A stretch of DNA of 64,000 nucleotides from Halomarina oriensis (GTDB lineage: Archaea > Halobacteriota > Halobacteria > Halobacteriales > Haloarculaceae): the NCBI RefSeq assembly GCF_009791395.1, contig NZ_WSZK01000015.1, forward strand, positions 1 to 64,000. The letters run 5' to 3'. Below, one piece after another: positions 15,271 to 24,031 of this stretch; position 1 is the stretch's first letter, and the number at the start of each line of letters is the position of its first letter. A model generated the notes under the pieces. The model worked only from the letters and a program-made list of their open reading frames with translations. It ran no database searches and was not told the DNA's origin. Position numbers and translations under genes: made by a program.

Positions 15271-15340
15271 TGGCTGGGGAGGTAACGCCCCGTTTTTATT
15301 TCGGACAGGAAACGAGTTGTTTCCTGATGGGTCGACACGG
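15271..15340. repeat. Right attachment repeat at tRNA-Ile
   Basis: Matches 1301-1369. It shares TGGCTGGGGAGGTA, CGCCCCGTTT and the 15-bp core GATGGGTCGACACGG (15326-15340). The hairpin here is CAGGAAAC/GTTTCCTG (15306-15313/15319-15326), lying one base from the tRNA 3' end. Its stem sequence differs from the left copy at paired positions. Confidence 0.8.
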
Positions 15341-15401
15341 ATTTGAACCGCGGACCTCCCGGTTATCAGCCGAGCGCTCAACCTAACTGAGCTATCGACC
15401 C
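15328..15401 (-). tRNA. tRNA-Ile(GAU)
   Basis: 74-nt cloverleaf without an intron: acceptor GGGTCGA/TCGACCC, D arm with AGCTCAGTTAGGTTGAGC, anticodon loop CTGATAA with GAU, and T arm with GGTTCAAATCC. The 3' CCA is not encoded; the discriminator base is A. Serves as the integration target of the provirus and remains complete. Confidence 0.95.
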
Positions 15402-15495
15402 GTCAGGGCGCATCTGCGAGTACCGGCGAGATACAATTAAGCGTGTCGCTTCGGCACCGCCGGCTGTCGATTGTCACCCCGTCCCAGCCGCGTCG

Positions 15496-15993
15496 TCAGT
15501 TGTCGCTGCCGCTGCCTCGACTCATCTCGTAGTCGTCGTCGTCGAGGTCGTACGGATCGTCGTCGTCGTTCGGGAATCCGCCGGTGTAGACCCGCCCGGT
15601 GGCGAAGCCGCCGGTCTTGGCGTCGACGTACGGGCGAACGACCCAGCGTCGGACCGCGACCCGGACCGGGTAACGCGTCGGCGGCAGGACCAACAGGAAC
15701 CCGAGGAGGTCCGTCACCAGCCCCGGCGTCAGCAGAAACGCCCCCGCGGCGACGAGGAGTGCGCCGTCGATGAGTTCGTCCTCCGGCAGCGTCCCACGGG
15801 CGAGTTTGCGCTGGATGCGCCTGAGCGTGTGTCTCCCCTCGGCGCGGACGAGCAGCATCCCGACGAGTCCCGTCAGCACGACGAGGAGAATCGTCGCCGT
15901 CGCCCCGATGTTGGGGACGGCGAGGAGGAGCAGGACCACCACGTCCATCAGGGGGATGAGGAGCAGCAGTCCGATGATACGCAGCATACTCAT
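15496..15993 (-). CDS. FxsA family membrane protein
   Basis: 165 residues with three hydrophobic segments (MLRIIGLLLLIPLMDVVVLL, ATILLVVLTGLVGMLLVRAE, ALLVAAGAFLLTPGLVTDLL). The block PGLVTDLLGFLLVLPPTR is diagnostic of FxsA, which in E. coli relieves phage T7 exclusion by F. The C-terminal tail is strongly acidic (DDDDPYDLDDDDYE), a haloarchaeal feature. ATG 15993 fits the usual membrane start (MSMLRII). It is outside the provirus but next to the tRNA target. Confidence 0.85.
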   Translation of the reverse strand: MSMLRIIGLLLLIPLMDVVVLLLLAVPNIGATATILLVVLTGLVGMLLVRAEGRHTLRRIQRKLARGTLPEDELIDGALLVAAGAFLLTPGLVTDLLGFLLVLPPTRYPVRVAVRRWVVRPYVDAKTGGFATGRVYTGGFPNDDDDPYDLDDDDYEMSRGSGSDN

Positions 15994-16147
15994 GGGGATT
16001 CGTAGTTCGTCCGAACGCAAACGTGTTCCGGCCCGGCGCTCGGGACGAGCGACTCCCGTGAGTTCGCGGCGGCCACGAGTGAGACCCGGTCGGCTCGAAC
16101 GCCCCCGAATCAGAACCCTTTGAACCGCCGCCGCCCGACGGCGGGGT

Positions 16148-17809
16148 ATGACCGACGAGTCGCTAGTGGAGTGGCGTGAGTGGGGGACGGCGGCGTTCGC
16201 GGAGGCCCAGGACCGCGACGTGCCGCTGTTGGGCTTCCTGACCGCACCGTGGTGTACGTGGTGTGACCGGATGGAGACGGAGGGCTTCGGCAGTCCGATG
16301 ATCGCCGCGAACGTCGCCGAGGGGTTCGTGCCGGTTCGGGTCGACGCCGACCGTCACCCGGCCGTCAGGGAGCGCTACCAGATGGGCGGGTTCCCGTCGA
16401 CGGTCTTTCTCACCCCCGACGGCCGCCTCCTGAGCGGGGCGACCTACCTCGACCCCGAGGGGCTGCGCTCGGTGGTCGAACGGGTCCGGGAGATGTGGGA
16501 GGAACGCGGGTCGGACGCCGGCCGAGTCCCACGAGCGCTGCGTGACCCCGACCCGCCGCGAGGGGCACTCGACGACCGTATCGAGTCCCACATGGCCGGC
16601 CAACTGGAGGTCTCTTTCGACGAGCAGTACGGCGGGTGGGGGACCGAAGCGAAGTTCCCGCTCGCCCGGACCGTCGAGTTCGCGCTCAAACGTGACCGCA
16701 CACGGGCGCTCCAGACGCTCGACGCCGTCGCCGGACACCTCGCCGACCCCGATGGCGGCTTCTACCGCTACGCCACCAACCGCGACTGGTCGGAGCCACA
16801 CTACGAGCGACTGCTCGACGAGAACGCCGCGCTCGTCCGGGCGTTCGCCAACGCCTACCTACACACCGGCGACGAACGGTACCGCGACGTCGCCGACGAC
16901 GCCATCTCGTACCTGACGACGACGCTCTGGGCACGCGACACGGACGTCGGTGGGACCACCGACCTCGCCGGCGCGTTCGCCGGTAGTCAGGCGGGCGAGG
17001 AGTCGTACTTCGAGCAGCCACCCGAGGACCGCCCGGACGGCAGTCCCGGCGTCGACGAGACGGTGTTCGCCGACCGGAACGGACTGACCGTCGAAGCCCT
17101 CCTGTGGTACCACGCGTACACCGACGACGCCGTCGCCCGCGAGTACGCGCGGACGGCACTCCACACCGTCCTCGACACGCTCGAACGCGAGGGGACCGTC
17201 GCCCACCACGAGGGCGGCCCCGAAGGGCTACTGACCGACCAGGCACGCCTCTTCCGGGCACTCACGACCGCCGCGCAGGTGCTGGGCGGCGGTCGGTACG
17301 TCGACGCCGCCGTCCGAGTCGCCGACCGGACGCTCGACACGCTGTTCGTCGGCGGGACGTTCCTCGACGGGCCTGCGGACGACGAGGCGCTCGGTCTCCT
17401 CGACCGGCCGCTCCGCCCCATCGACACCACCGTCGAGGTGGCAGACGCGCTGGTCGACCTGGCGGGGCTGACCGGCGAGGAGCGTTACCGTGAGGTCGCT
17501 CGGGAGAGCCTCGAAGCGTTCGCCGGCGCACGCGACCGGATGGGCGTCGACGTCGCGGGGTACGCCAGCGCGGTCAGTCGCGTCGTCTCCCGGCCGCTCA
17601 CCGTCGAAGTGACGAGCGAGGCGGGGAGCGACCTCCACCGTGCTGCCCTGCGAATCGCCGACCACGAGAAGGTCGTCGTCCCGAACGCGACGCTCGACGG
17701 CGAGACGGGCGACGACGACGGTCCGCTCGCCTGCGTCACCCTCCACGGTGAGCGCGCGCTGGCCGACACTCCAGCCGAGTTACAGCGTCGTGTCTCCGAA
17801 CTGAACTAA
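16148..17809 (+). CDS. DUF255 thioredoxin-domain protein (YyaL/SSP411-like)
   Basis: 553 residues. The N-terminal thioredoxin fold has the redox motif WCTWC (Cys36, Cys39), then VPVRVDADRHPAVRERYQMG and GGFPSTVFLTPDGRLL. The remainder is an (alpha/alpha)6-barrel region (GGWGTEAKFPLARTVEFALK, GGFYRYATNRDW, DENAALVRAFANAYL) related to six-hairpin glycosidases or epimerases. Shorter than the ~700-residue relatives, with a reduced middle. Cytosolic, with no signal peptide. Substrate unknown. Followed closely by a TrmB-family regulator. Confidence 0.85.
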   Translation: MTDESLVEWREWGTAAFAEAQDRDVPLLGFLTAPWCTWCDRMETEGFGSPMIAANVAEGFVPVRVDADRHPAVRERYQMGGFPSTVFLTPDGRLLSGATYLDPEGLRSVVERVREMWEERGSDAGRVPRALRDPDPPRGALDDRIESHMAGQLEVSFDEQYGGWGTEAKFPLARTVEFALKRDRTRALQTLDAVAGHLADPDGGFYRYATNRDWSEPHYERLLDENAALVRAFANAYLHTGDERYRDVADDAISYLTTTLWARDTDVGGTTDLAGAFAGSQAGEESYFEQPPEDRPDGSPGVDETVFADRNGLTVEALLWYHAYTDDAVAREYARTALHTVLDTLEREGTVAHHEGGPEGLLTDQARLFRALTTAAQVLGGGRYVDAAVRVADRTLDTLFVGGTFLDGPADDEALGLLDRPLRPIDTTVEVADALVDLAGLTGEERYREVARESLEAFAGARDRMGVDVAGYASAVSRVVSRPLTVEVTSEAGSDLHRAALRIADHEKVVVPNATLDGETGDDDGPLACVTLHGERALADTPAELQRRVSELN

Positions 17810-17851
17810 ACTCCCGAATGGTTTTTGTCCGGTCGGGTCTACGACCGGGTA

Positions 17852-18655
17852 ATGGCTAGCCTCCGAGACCTCGGCCTGTCGGAGTACGAGGCACGGGCGT
17901 ACCGTGCACTCCTGACGACCGGTCCGACAACGGCAAAGGAGTTGTCACAGGTCAGTGACGTGCCGATGGGGCGTATCTACGACGTGCTCAACAGTATCGA
18001 GCAGTACAACCTCGTCCGCTCACAGAGCGCCTCCCGCCCGAAGAAGTACGTCGCCGTCGAACCCGAGACGGCGCTCGACCGTCTGCTCCAGGACAAGAAG
18101 CGCGAACTCGCCGAGAAGGAGACCCAGTACGAGGGTATCGTCGACGAACTCGTCGGCAGTCTCGACACGAGCGACGCCGTCGAGGAGCGGTTCTGGACCG
18201 CGGCGGTCGGCCCGGTCGAGACCGCCGACCTCCTCGTCGAGCGCATCGCCGCCGCCGACGAGCGAGTACAGGTCGTCGCCTCGACGTTCTCACAGGGGTT
18301 CGACGTCGACGACCTCGGCGAACGGGTCGCGCTCGAACTCGAACGCGCACTCGACCGCGGCGTCGAGGTGTCGCTCCTGATGCGCCCGCAACTCGTCGAC
18401 GAACTCCCCGAGTCCGTCGGCCAGCGCTACCGCGAGTCCCTCTCGCCACACGAGCGGTTCGCGTGTCGCACCAGCGACGACGTGACGGGCAGTTTCACCG
18501 TCGTCGACGGCACCGAGGTCTGTATCGAGGTCCCCCACCCGCTCCACGACGTGGGGACGTTCGCCATGATCGACCTGAAGGACCGCGAGTTCGCCGGCGA
18601 AATCCGCGACGAGTTCGAACCGCGCTGGGCGGCCGCGACGCCGCTGTCGTTTTAG
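17852..18655 (+). CDS. TrmB family transcriptional regulator
   Basis: 267 residues. The N-terminal winged helix (LRDLGLSEYEARAYRALLTT, GPTTAKELSQVSDVPMGRIY, DVLNSIEQYNLV) is followed by the TrmB C-terminal sensing domain. TrmB proteins respond to sugars or redox state in archaea. I use ATG 17852 rather than the upstream TTG 17825. It follows the DUF255 gene by about 40 bp in the same direction and could control it. A strong hairpin terminator follows the stop. Confidence 0.85.
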   Translation: MASLRDLGLSEYEARAYRALLTTGPTTAKELSQVSDVPMGRIYDVLNSIEQYNLVRSQSASRPKKYVAVEPETALDRLLQDKKRELAEKETQYEGIVDELVGSLDTSDAVEERFWTAAVGPVETADLLVERIAAADERVQVVASTFSQGFDVDDLGERVALELERALDRGVEVSLLMRPQLVDELPESVGQRYRESLSPHERFACRTSDDVTGSFTVVDGTEVCIEVPHPLHDVGTFAMIDLKDREFAGEIRDEFEPRWAAATPLSF

Positions 18656-18661
18656 CGGCCC

Positions 18662-18684
18662 AAAATCGCGTCGACGCGATTTTT
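18662..18684 (+). terminator. Perfect-palindrome terminator after trmB-like gene
   Basis: A 22-bp perfect palindrome (18662-18683) with A4 at its start and T4 at its end, built from ATCGCGTCGACGCGAT and followed by another T, 7 bp after the trmB-like stop. Confidence 0.7.
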
Positions 18685-18704
18685 CAGTCAGTCTTCGCTT
18701 GGAA

Positions 18705-18734
18705 CAGCTGTTAGATAGAGAGCGTGAGTCTAAC
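18705..18734. repeat. Hairpin A with loop AGAGAGCGTGA and inverted-repeat end
   Basis: Stem GTTAGAT/GTCTAAC (18710-18716/18728-18734, one wobble) with loop AGAGAGCGTGA. It matches hairpin B at 19148-19176, which has a different stem and an almost identical loop. CAGCTGTTAGA (18705-18715) is also the exact reverse complement of 19087-19097, so an 11-bp inverted repeat encloses the membrane-protein gene. Confidence 0.6.
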
Positions 18735-18779
18735 GTATCTTCCCGAAAGTATATTCAAACACACAGCAATCACCAAGAT

Positions 18780-19040
18780 ATGGTCTCACTCGGTCTTTCA
18801 CAGGTCCAATTCCTCGTCGCTCACGTGGCAATTGCCGGTTTGGTCTACGTGAGCGTCCGGGATTACGGATGGAACATGGCACTACTGGCCGCTCTCGCGG
18901 CGATTGTACTACCATTCGCCCTCGCGTTCTTCGGTGTCGGACTGGTGAACACGTTAGTGATTGAGCTGGTGGTGCTATCCGCCTATTTCATCCGCAGCCA
19001 GTACCAAGATGGCCGCGCAGCGCACTCTCTCAACCACTGA
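18780..19040 (+). CDS. Small membrane protein between two matching hairpins (86 aa)
   Basis: ATG 18780. Three hydrophobic segments (LVAHVAIAGLVYVSVRDYGW, MALLAALAAIVLPFALAFFG, VGLVNTLVIELVVLSAYFIR), then a short polar tail. No family recognised. The gene is AT-richer than its neighbours, and it is enclosed by an 11-bp inverted repeat and by hairpins with a common loop, suggesting a small mobile or regulated unit. Confidence 0.6.
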   Translation: MVSLGLSQVQFLVAHVAIAGLVYVSVRDYGWNMALLAALAAIVLPFALAFFGVGLVNTLVIELVVLSAYFIRSQYQDGRAAHSLNH

Positions 19041-19086
19041 CAGAGGACCGTTGTTCCTGAGGTATGTGATAGACACGCGGCACACG

Positions 19087-19176
19087 TCTAACAGCTGCGT
19101 CATCACGAACCTGCGTGAAAACAATCCTTGTTCATCGTTTGCCGGTACTGATAGACAGAGAGCGTGGGTCTATCAG
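19087..19176. repeat. Hairpin B and right inverted-repeat end
   Basis: TCTAACAGCTG (19087-19097) pairs with 18705-18715. CTGATAGAC/GTCTATCAG (19148-19156/19168-19176) is a perfect 9-bp stem with loop AGAGAGCGTGG, differing from hairpin A by one loop base while the stem differs in compensated positions. Confidence 0.6.
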
Positions 19177-19200
19177 TCGGCATGAAACGTGGGTCGTCGA

Positions 19201-19995
19201 TTACTCTACGGTGACGGTTGCCTCACGTTCGCCTCCCGACCATCGTAGGTCGAGCGTCATCTCCTCGCCGGGACTTCCAGTAACGGTCGTTGAGTACGTC
19301 CACGACTCGCTCGCCCCGGCTGGAACGTCCAACGAGATTTCGGCGACGGGGGTGATATCCACATCAATACCAATCTGATTGATGGCACCGATGAACGTTC
19401 CGTCCACGTCCCCAGTGTTTTCGACCGTCAGCGTTGCCGTCATCTCTGCTTCGTACGTCTCCGGGAAACTGAACTCACGGACCGCGAACTCTGCTGGTGG
19501 GGTCGCTAATTCGTCGAGAAGTGCGCGTTCGACTCTGTACTCACCCTCGGGCCACCGAAGCGTTACTGCGTCTGCATCGAGTGGTTCCGGGATGTGAAAC
19601 GCAACCCACCCGCCTGCCGAGGGAGTGTACTGTGGTCCGTACGGTAGCGATGGACTGGTCTCCGCGATACCGATATACTCTGTTGGCGTGTACGTCGTGC
19701 CCGCATCGATTTCGAACTCGTCGTAGGCGACCATCGATTCGCCATCGACACCCATCTTGAATACGAGGAATTGCTTCCCTTGCTCACCGAACACGGCCTT
19801 TGAATCGGGAAAGTCGTTCCCGACGACCCACGACTGCGTACCAGCGTCCGTGACTGCGAGCGAGTCACTGGTTGTGGGCGATGAGGTCTGAGTCGAATTG
19901 GTCGAGGCTGACCGAGGGTCGGCTGTCGATGTACACCCACTAAGTCCGAGGGTGAGGCCAGTCCCGACAGTGGAGAGGAGGGCACGGCGCTTCAT
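19201..19995 (-). CDS. Secreted lipoprotein with C-terminal CARDB-like domain
   Basis: 264 residues. MKRRALLSTVGTGLTLGLSG ends at Cys21, a lipobox (LSGC) after a basic N-terminus (KRR), so probably Tat-exported and lipid-anchored. A Ser/Thr-rich linker follows. The C-terminal half (about 170-264) has the TATLTVENTGDVDGTFIGAI and SLDVPAGASESWTYSTTVTG pattern of extracellular CARDB/DUF11-like beta sandwiches. Probably a surface protein; ligand unknown. Confidence 0.7.
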   Translation of the reverse strand: MKRRALLSTVGTGLTLGLSGCTSTADPRSASTNSTQTSSPTTSDSLAVTDAGTQSWVVGNDFPDSKAVFGEQGKQFLVFKMGVDGESMVAYDEFEIDAGTTYTPTEYIGIAETSPSLPYGPQYTPSAGGWVAFHIPEPLDADAVTLRWPEGEYRVERALLDELATPPAEFAVREFSFPETYEAEMTATLTVENTGDVDGTFIGAINQIGIDVDITPVAEISLDVPAGASESWTYSTTVTGSPGEEMTLDLRWSGGEREATVTVE

Positions 19996-20196
19996 ATCAC
20001 GGTTCGGTCAACGGGTGGTAAATATCTTCTGTGGAGAACGATATACTCGTGGCACGTGTCTAACAAAACCGGCAATCCACTTCGGCTGTGGCTTCTCTGC
20101 GGTATCGCACGTGAGCACCGGGGCGGACGACCCACTCTCAGCCACTCGATGCGTACTGTGCGATTCGAGTGATCTGAGAAGGTGAGCGCGCCGTGT

Positions 20197-21132
20197 CTAC
20201 TCGTCGTCGCCGTTGACCTCGCCGCGGAGCGTCGCCATCTCGGCGACGCGTTCGGCGTGGGCGTTGTGCTGGTGGATGGACTCGTCGTTCGACTGCTTCA
20301 TCGTGACGACGGCGTCGTCCGGGAGGTGGTCGAACTGCTCGACGACGCCGTCGGCCATCGCCCGGACGCAGTCCTCGACGAACTTCGCGTCGGCGTGGCT
20401 CTGGTAGGTCATGTGGTCCTCGTCGGGGCGCTTGGCGAGGTTGTAGATGCGTGCGCTCATCGAGTCGCGGGCGACCCCGATGAGGTCGGTGAGTTCGACG
20501 TCCGGCGACCCGGAGGACTCGATGGTGACGGTTGCGTGGCCGCGCTGGGAGTGGCCCGGTTGCGGGACGCGTTCGAGGAACTCGTCGATGGTCTCGCGTT
20601 CGACGCCGAGGTCCTCCAGCGTCGTCCGAGCGCGGGTCTCCGACATCCCCTGCGAACACGGGCAGACGGTCATGCCGACGACGCGTGCGCCGATGGTCTC
20701 GCGGGTGCCCTCATCGGTGGCCGTCGCCGCGGCGATGATGTCGGCGGTCGACTGCGTGACGCGGTCGGACTCGGGCGTCCGGTCGTGGGTGACGTAGGTC
20801 GCCTCCATCCGCACCTCGGCCTCGCTCGTGTAGTCGTGTTTCTCCAGCAGGCGTTCGGCGGCGTCGCCACAGACGTCCTCGGGACGGTAGGCCGTCTGGC
20901 TGACGGCCTGTTCGAGCGTCTCGTCGATGACCTCCATGTTCCGACTCATGTCCGCGCCCTTGCGCCACGACGGCAGGTCGACGTACACCTCGAACTCCGC
21001 CATCAGCACGATGGGACGCTGGTCAGCGCGGTCCAACTTCACGAGTTTCTCGACGCCGGTGACACCGACTCGGTTGAGCCCGACCGTGACGTCCGGGCTG
21101 GATGCCTGAACGTCCGGCAGCTGTTTGCTCAT
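20197..21132 (-). CDS. mptA: GTP cyclohydrolase MptA (FolE2 type)
   Basis: 311 residues, cytosolic. Converts GTP to 7,8-dihydroneopterin 2',3'-cyclic phosphate, the first step of archaeal pterin synthesis, which in haloarchaea also feeds folate and archaeosine. Family marks: [16 protein letters not shown] at the N-terminus, the catalytic [22 protein letters not shown], and [17 protein letters not shown]-like and [17 protein letters not shown] blocks near the end. Length fits COG1469. It is monocistronic and ends 1.1 kb before the unrelated NAD kinase start. Confidence 0.95.
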   Translation of the reverse strand: MSKQLPDVQASSPDVTVGLNRVGVTGVEKLVKLDRADQRPIVLMAEFEVYVDLPSWRKGADMSRNMEVIDETLEQAVSQTAYRPEDVCGDAAERLLEKHDYTSEAEVRMEATYVTHDRTPESDRVTQSTADIIAAATATDEGTRETIGARVVGMTVCPCSQGMSETRARTTLEDLGVERETIDEFLERVPQPGHSQRGHATVTIESSGSPDVELTDLIGVARDSMSARIYNLAKRPDEDHMTYQSHADAKFVEDCVRAMADGVVEQFDHLPDDAVVTMKQSNDESIHQHNAHAERVAEMATLRGEVNGDDE

Positions 21133-21226
21133 CGATAAACGACAGGCTTGCCAGTCGGTTATGCGTTCCGGAACTCCCGAGAATTACGGGTTGTCGGCGC
21201 TGAAACGTCGGAATCCGTGAGCCGAC

Positions 21227-22039
21227 TCAGTCGAGTTTTCCCAGCGCCGCGAAGAAGTCCAGGTCGGGGCCGGCGATGCGCATCGGCGTCTCCGAGCGGC
21301 GAATCGTCACGTCCGTCGGCGTCTCGACCGTCTGGACACGCCGACCGTCGCCGACGACGACGGCGCTCTCGGGGCCGTCGACCCGGACGACGACCTCGCT
21401 GTCGGGACCGACCACCAGCGGCGGCATCCCCTCCGCGGCGCACATCTCGGTGACGACCAGGCCGGCCGTGTCCGGGTGGACGAGCGGCCCCCCTTCGCTG
21501 AGGTTGTAGGCGGTACTGCCCGTCGGGGTGGCGACGAGGACGCCGTCGGCCCGGCCGCCGGTGTAGAGCGACCCGTCGACGCGGACCTCTATCTCGACGC
21601 CACCGCCGTGACCACGCTGCTCGCCCATCACGACCACTTCGTTGAGCGACGGCGGCAACGCCCAGTCGTCACCGGTCGCCCCGACCCGCGGCAGGTCCTG
21701 AATCGGGAGGGCGTCGCGTTCGTACTGCTCGACCGCTCGGCCGACGGCGTCGACGGCGTCCTCGGGTGCGGTGACGTTCAGAAAGCCCACTTCGCCGAGG
21801 TTGACGCCCATGACGGGGGTCGCGCCCGCACCACGGGCGGTGAACAGGAACGTCCCGTCGCCGCCGATACTGACAACGAGATCACGCGTGCTCATCTCGT
21901 CGACCGGGACACCGGCCGCCTCGACGGCGTCGGCCGTCGCGTCGTCGACCACCACGTCGGCGTCGACGGCATCACGGATGTCGCCCGCGAGCGACGCTGC
22001 TCGGGGGTTGTCCCGCTGTGCGACGATGCCTAGCTCCAT
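21227..22039 (-). CDS. nadK: NAD kinase
   Basis: 270 residues, ATG 22039. ATP-dependent phosphorylation of NAD to [19 protein letters not shown] is the GGDG phosphate-binding motif; [20 protein letters not shown] and [20 protein letters not shown] are the remaining family blocks in order. The longer frame to 22165 is Pro/Arg-rich and lies in the promoter. Cytosolic, monocistronic. Confidence 0.92.
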   Translation of the reverse strand: MELGIVAQRDNPRAASLAGDIRDAVDADVVVDDATADAVEAAGVPVDEMSTRDLVVSIGGDGTFLFTARGAGATPVMGVNLGEVGFLNVTAPEDAVDAVGRAVEQYERDALPIQDLPRVGATGDDWALPPSLNEVVVMGEQRGHGGGVEIEVRVDGSLYTGGRADGVLVATPTGSTAYNLSEGGPLVHPDTAGLVVTEMCAAEGMPPLVVGPDSEVVVRVDGPESAVVVGDGRRVQTVETPTDVTIRRSETPMRIAGPDLDFFAALGKLD

Positions 22040-22205
22040 GCGTGGTGCTGGGGCACCGTGGAGCATAACAGACGGGGGTCTCCGACCGGCCACCGTCGGG
22101 GGCGGGGCTACCGTTCCGCTCTCCCGACCGTACTGGTCTCGTGAGGACCACGGACACCGACTCACGACAGTCTGATGTCAACGAGGACCATAGTTCGGGC
22201 GGACC

Positions 22206-22376
22206 ATGACCAAACACCTCGACTGTGTGGTCGACGGCTGTGCCGCCAGTATCGAAGCGGAATCGGAAGACGACGTGATGGCGCAGGTGGAGACGCACGT
22301 CCAGCAGGAACATCCGGACCTCGACCTCGACGACGAGACGGTCGAGATGGTCCGGTCGAACATCCGGACCGTGTAG
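22206..22376 (+). CDS. DUF1059 family small protein (56 aa)
   Basis: MTKHLDCVVDGCAASIEAES, then a helical part (EDDVMAQVETHVQQEHPDLD). The CxxxxxC pattern (Cys7, Cys12) and HVQxxHP are characteristic of the DUF1059 family of small possible metal-binding proteins. Well-spaced ATG 22206 and stop 22376. Divergent from nadK. Confidence 0.8.
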   Translation: MTKHLDCVVDGCAASIEAESEDDVMAQVETHVQQEHPDLDLDDETVEMVRSNIRTV

Positions 22377-22448
22377 CGACGCGGGACGGTCCAGTGAGAG
22401 GACGGTTCGGCCGTGCTGCGGTTCGGCCGCGACCGGTCGGGACCGCGG

Positions 22449-23438
22449 CTACTCCATGAACGAGACGGTCTTCGAGTCGGCGAGACGTCGGAACTGGTCG
22501 TCCGATAGCGAGACGTCGTCCGCGGCGAGGTTCTCCTCCAGTTGTTCGACGGTCCGTGCACCGACGATGGGCGCGGTCACCTGCGGGTGGCGCTGGAGGT
22601 ACGCGAGGCTCACCTGCGCGGGCGTGGCGTCGACCTCCTCGGCGACCGCACGAACCACGTCCAGTACCGCGAAGTTCTCCTCGGTCAGATAGCGGTCGGC
22701 GAACTGACTCGACTCCGCGCCACGCGTTCCCTCGGGCAGGTCCGCCTGGCGCGAGTACTTCCCGGTCAGGAACCCGCCGGCGAGCGGCGACCACGGGCAG
22801 ATGCCGACGTCGTAGGCCTCGCACATGTCGACGTAATCGTACTCTATCTCACGGTTGGCGAGGTTGTAGCGTGGCTGAGCGACGGTGAACGGTTCGTAGC
22901 CCCGTCGATCCGCGATTTCGTTGGCACGAGCGACCTCCCAGGCGTTCGGCTCGAACGTCGACGCGCCGAGGTAGTTGACCCGGCCGTCGTCGACGAACCC
23001 GTCGAGCGTCCGCATGAACTCCTCGGGCGGCGTCCGGTCGTCGAAGCGGTGACAGTAGAGCAGGTCGACGTAGTCCGTCCCGAGACGCTGGCAGATGAGG
23101 CGAATCTGACGGCGGAGGTGTTTGCGGCCGATACCACGGCCGTTCGGGTCGTCCTCGCGCGTCGGCCAGAACACCTTCGAGGCGACGACGAAGTCCTCGC
23201 GGTCACGGGTCGCCAGCCAGTCGCCGATCCACTCCTCGCTCAGACCGTCGCCGTACATGTCGGCGGTGTCGATGAAGTTGCCGCCGTGCTCGGCGTAGGC
23301 GTCGAGGAGCGTGAACGCCTGGTCCTTGTCGACTTCGACGCTGCCGGCGTCCGTCTCGCGGCCGAACCGCCACGTTCCGAAGGGGATGCTTGAGACGGAC
23401 GTCCCGGTCCGGCCCAGCGGTACCGTGTCGAGTTCCAT
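22449..23438 (-). CDS. Aldo/keto reductase (329 aa)
   Basis: NADPH-dependent oxidoreductase. MELDTVPLGRTGTSVSSIPF, NFIDTADMYGDGLSEEWIGD (catalytic Asp and Tyr), VVASKVFWP (Lys), CHRFDDRTPPEEFMRTL, YLGASTFEPNAWEVARANEI, and PIVGARTVEQLEENL are the family blocks in order, closest to the general-stress/YajO group. Cytosolic. Its product and the 320-1084 enzyme are only distant paralogues. Confidence 0.92.
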   Translation of the reverse strand: MELDTVPLGRTGTSVSSIPFGTWRFGRETDAGSVEVDKDQAFTLLDAYAEHGGNFIDTADMYGDGLSEEWIGDWLATRDREDFVVASKVFWPTREDDPNGRGIGRKHLRRQIRLICQRLGTDYVDLLYCHRFDDRTPPEEFMRTLDGFVDDGRVNYLGASTFEPNAWEVARANEIADRRGYEPFTVAQPRYNLANREIEYDYVDMCEAYDVGICPWSPLAGGFLTGKYSRQADLPEGTRGAESSQFADRYLTEENFAVLDVVRAVAEEVDATPAQVSLAYLQRHPQVTAPIVGARTVEQLEENLAADDVSLSDDQFRRLADSKTVSFME

Positions 23439-23565
23439 ACCGCCGGCGTCGCGTGGACGGGTCTTAGGCCCGACGGTGTCACACGACGGGTGACTCGGAG
23501 GAGGGGAGTCGGGAGGGCGAGCGTGGAGGGTAGGGAACGACGGGTGGGTGGGGCGAGCGGGGCCT

Positions 23566-23808
23566 TCAGTCGCGGTGGTGGGCGTGACCGAACACGAGAC
23601 AGACGGCGTTCAGCGAGAGGAGGACGCCGAAAGCGGTCTGTGTCGTCGTCGAGTCGAGTCCCGTCACGAGCAGCGGGAGGTAACAGAACGGGAGCGCCAC
23701 CGCGAGCCAGAACGCGGCGGCGGAGACCGTCTGGAGGGTCGTCTGGACGAGTCGTTCGGGGATGGAGGGGGCGTGCGTTCGGTCGGAACGGAGCGTTTCG
23801 GTCGACAT
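23566..23808 (-). CDS. Two-TM haloarchaeal membrane protein (80 aa)
   Basis: Two hydrophobic helices (VSAAAFWLAVALPFCYLPLL and QTAFGVLLSLNAVCLVFGHA) separated by VTGLDSTTT, with a 30-residue polar N-terminus and His-rich end (HAHHRD). I recognise no functional family. Alone between two unrelated genes. Confidence 0.7.
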   Translation of the reverse strand: MSTETLRSDRTHAPSIPERLVQTTLQTVSAAAFWLAVALPFCYLPLLVTGLDSTTTQTAFGVLLSLNAVCLVFGHAHHRD

Positions 23809-24031
23809 TGGCGGGCGACAGTCTCACTGCATCCTCCGGGGGCTTATAGCCAGCAGAGCTTTCGTCGTATTTTGTGACCGTTCATCGTGTGTTAACAGAC
23901 GGTGAACGACGTTTCACGACGAGTTCACGAACGCTTAGAAGTTTTATCGAGCGCTATGCTCCGTTCTATTGACAGTCAGTTCGTAGCGAGTGTCGTCGTT
24001 CGGCAACGGTCAGGATGGGCGGCTGTCGGGC

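Larger units (their letters stand above)
1301..15340. mobile_element. Integrated provirus, compact sphaerolipovirus-like, in tRNA-Ile
   Basis: About 14 kb bounded by direct repeats that include the 3' end of tRNA-Ile. It holds a tyrosine integrase next to the left repeat, divergent regulators, a membrane protein followed by two small probable capsid genes, a beta-propeller gene and an A32-type packaging ATPase. SH1 and SNJ1 relatives are defined by such an ATPase plus two small single-jelly-roll capsid proteins and an internal membrane. The assignment is from gene order, size and the ATPase; capsid homology was not tested by search. AT-richer cargo genes (4398-6737 and 13122-13919) sit between the viral modules. 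All viral reading frames look intact, and no plasmid-type replication protein is visible. Confidence 0.75.
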
